Of a DNA stretch of 64,000 nt, positions 62,706-64,000 are shown one piece after another. Numbering within the stretch: position 1 is the first letter of the stretch; every line of letters begins with the position of its first letter. This stretch comes from Mycobacterium sp. AT1 (GTDB taxonomy: Bacteria; Actinomycetota; Actinomycetes; Mycobacteriales; Mycobacteriaceae), in the NCBI RefSeq assembly GCF_002043095.1, contig NZ_MVOC01000005.1, positions 62,001 to 126,000 on the forward strand. Direction: 5' to 3'. The notes beneath the pieces are model-generated. The model did not search any database. It was not told the origin of the DNA and saw only the letters and a list, made by a program, of their open reading frames with translations. Both the position numbers and the translations under genes were made by a program.

Positions 62706-63952
62706 TCGACACCGTGATCGTCGAGGCGTCGACGCAACCGGTCTTGGCCGCCCGCCCACAACCGTTGGGCGCCTTCGAGCTTCCCGTCGGATACCTGCTG
62801 ATTCCCGCCGGTCCGGATACCGAGCCGGCGAGGTTGGCGATGCTGGCCGGTTGCGTACCCGAGCAATGGCCGCCCCGACTGGTTGCGCACCAACTCGCCC
62901 TGGCCGGTGACCGAGACGCAGCCCTGGCAGCGCTCGTCGGCACCGACCCGATCACCCGCTACAACCGCTTCGTGCTGAACTCCGACCTCGAGGACGCCGA
63001 CGACCTTCGATCGGTACTCGGTGAGTTCGCCCCGCTCGTCGATCTGGTGTCGTTTGCCCTGGGGCGTACGGACTCTCCTCCCGCAATCGGCAACGCCGAC
63101 AACGAGATCGCCGCGGTCCTGCTCGGCGCCACCGCCAGTCAGACCCTGGCAGAGGATCCGCCGAAAACCGTCGCGACCCTCGACGCGGCGGTCGATGCCG
63201 CGCGCACCGTGTCGCGTCCGCTGGCCGGTCTGCTGCTGGGCGCCTCGGCATCGGTCTGCATCGAGTCCGACGATCCCGGTGAAGCACACGAACGCATCGA
63301 GAAGGCGCTGCGCTTGCTCGACGGCGCCGACGGCTTGCGTGTGGCGCGGGCCGAACTGCACCTGAGCGCCGCCGCGCTGCTGCACGAGCAGACGCACGAC
63401 AACCCTGGCCTGATGGCCCAAGCCATTCCGCACTACCACTCGGCGCTCCAACTTGTGCAGCGGGAGGACGCGCCCCTACTGTGGGCGTCCGCGCACGCCA
63501 ATCTCGCGACCGCGTACCTGACGATGCCAATGGTCGAAGCCTCCGGGCAGCTGCGGCTGGGTGTCGCCTCGCAATCGTTGCGGTCGGCACTGACCGTCTA
63601 CACCCGCGACGAGTACCCCGAGGAGTGGGCGAGTGCGCAACTGAACCTTGCCAATTCGCTGGTGTACACCCCGTCCAAGCATCAGGCCGACAACCTGGTC
63701 GAGGCCGTCGAACTGTACGAGGCCTTGCTGGCGACGCGCGATCGCCACACCGACCCGCTTGGGCGCGCCCGCGTGTTGGCCAACCAGGGCAACGTGCTGG
63801 CGCACCTTGGCGCATTCAAGGATGCCAAGGCCAAGCTCTACGAGGCGCGGTCGCTGTTCGAGGAATTGGGCGACGAGGAGTCGGTGCGGGCCGTGCGCGG
63901 GGTGCTCGACGAGATCGCCAGGCAGATCACCTTGAACCGGACGTCGGATTGA
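62702..63952 (+). CDS. TPR-like repeat protein of the hydrogenase operon
   Basis: A 416-residue, almost wholly helical protein. From about residue 150 it has repeated helix pairs such as TVATLDAAVDAARTVSRPLA, ASAHANLATAYLTMP, ASAQLNLANSLVYTP and RARVLANQGNVLAHLG, spaced like tetratricopeptide repeats. The start is GTG, overlapping the protease by four bases. A gene of this sort occupies the same place in the M. smegmatis huc locus. It probably acts as an assembly or membrane-docking factor; this is inference. Confidence 0.75.
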   Translation: MIDTVIVEASTQPVLAARPQPLGAFELPVGYLLIPAGPDTEPARLAMLAGCVPEQWPPRLVAHQLALAGDRDAALAALVGTDPITRYNRFVLNSDLEDADDLRSVLGEFAPLVDLVSFALGRTDSPPAIGNADNEIAAVLLGATASQTLAEDPPKTVATLDAAVDAARTVSRPLAGLLLGASASVCIESDDPGEAHERIEKALRLLDGADGLRVARAELHLSAAALLHEQTHDNPGLMAQAIPHYHSALQLVQREDAPLLWASAHANLATAYLTMPMVEASGQLRLGVASQSLRSALTVYTRDEYPEEWASAQLNLANSLVYTPSKHQADNLVEAVELYEALLATRDRHTDPLGRARVLANQGNVLAHLGAFKDAKAKLYEARSLFEELGDEESVRAVRGVLDEIARQITLNRTSD

Positions 63953-63963
63953 CGAGGGCTGAC

Positions 63964-64000
63964 ATGACCACTGTTGCCGAGAGACGGACCGAGCTGGAAT
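63964..64000 (+). CDS. Start of next operon gene, cut by the window edge
   Basis: An ATG at 63964 follows a GAGGG site and the preceding stop by 11 bases, reading MTTVAERRTELE to the end of the window. Too short to identify; by position it should be a further hydrogenase accessory gene in the same operon. Confidence 0.5.
   Translation, partial: MTTVAERRTELE

Overview
The window is high-GC actinobacterial DNA and looks chromosomal, from an environmental, fast-growing-type Mycobacterium (Mycolicibacterium). The evidence is the expanded fadD/fadE/echA lipid genes, two Mce-associated membrane proteins, F420-type LLM oxidoreductases, a mycobacterial TIGR00027-type methyltransferase, a DosR-type box and an uptake [NiFe]-hydrogenase operon of the Huc type. 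No rRNA, tRNA, insertion sequence, phage gene or CRISPR array was seen.

Region 1 (1-24.9 kb) is a lipid/acyl-CoA catabolic island. It holds a cytochrome P450 start and divergent TetR gene, then thiolase, enoyl-CoA hydratase, acyl-CoA dehydrogenase, SDR, phosphotransferase-fold protein and LLM oxidoreductase in a tight operon. A molybdopterin oxidoreductase, a second hydratase, two acyl-CoA synthetases, two amidohydrolases, two Mce-associated proteins, a pair of acyl-CoA dehydrogenases, a thioesterase, an acyltransferase, a serine esterase and a ferredoxin reductase follow. A 17-bp palindrome (TGAGAAT-N3-ATTCTCA and variants) lies at five promoters, seven copies in all, and ties these operons into one apparent regulon whose regulator is not obvious here.

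Region 2 (24.9-34.6 kb) is mixed: an orphan AbrB-type protein, a methyltransferase, a ThrE-type exporter, membrane and esterase genes, a condensation-like acyltransferase, a DoxX-like protein, and a TetR/LLM divergent pair with twin 15-bp operators.

Region 3 (34.6-43.3 kb) is a six-gene minus-strand operon facing a PucR-type activator: deacetylase-fold amidase, NAD-dependent epimerase, SDR, APC permease, creatininase-family enzyme and ureohydrolase. It looks like a pathway for uptake and hydrolysis of a small, probably cyclic or guanidino, nitrogen compound, and I do not recognise it as described. An Lrp/AsnC gene and a divergent DUF2000 gene follow.

Region 4 (43.3-50.3 kb) holds a quinone oxidoreductase behind three copies of a 16-bp palindrome, a MmyB-type XRE regulator, two SDRs, an exported PAP2 phosphatase and a hydrolase.

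Region 5 (50.3-64 kb) is the hydrogenase locus: a tandem universal stress protein, hypB-hypA divergent from hypF-hypC-hypD-hypE across a DosR-type box, an AraC regulator, then the scaffold gene (HucM-like), small and large group 2a hydrogenase subunits, an endopeptidase with an extra C-terminal domain, and a TPR-like protein. The operon continues past the right edge. Together these genes would make, mature and regulate an H2-oxidising enzyme of the atmospheric-hydrogen type.
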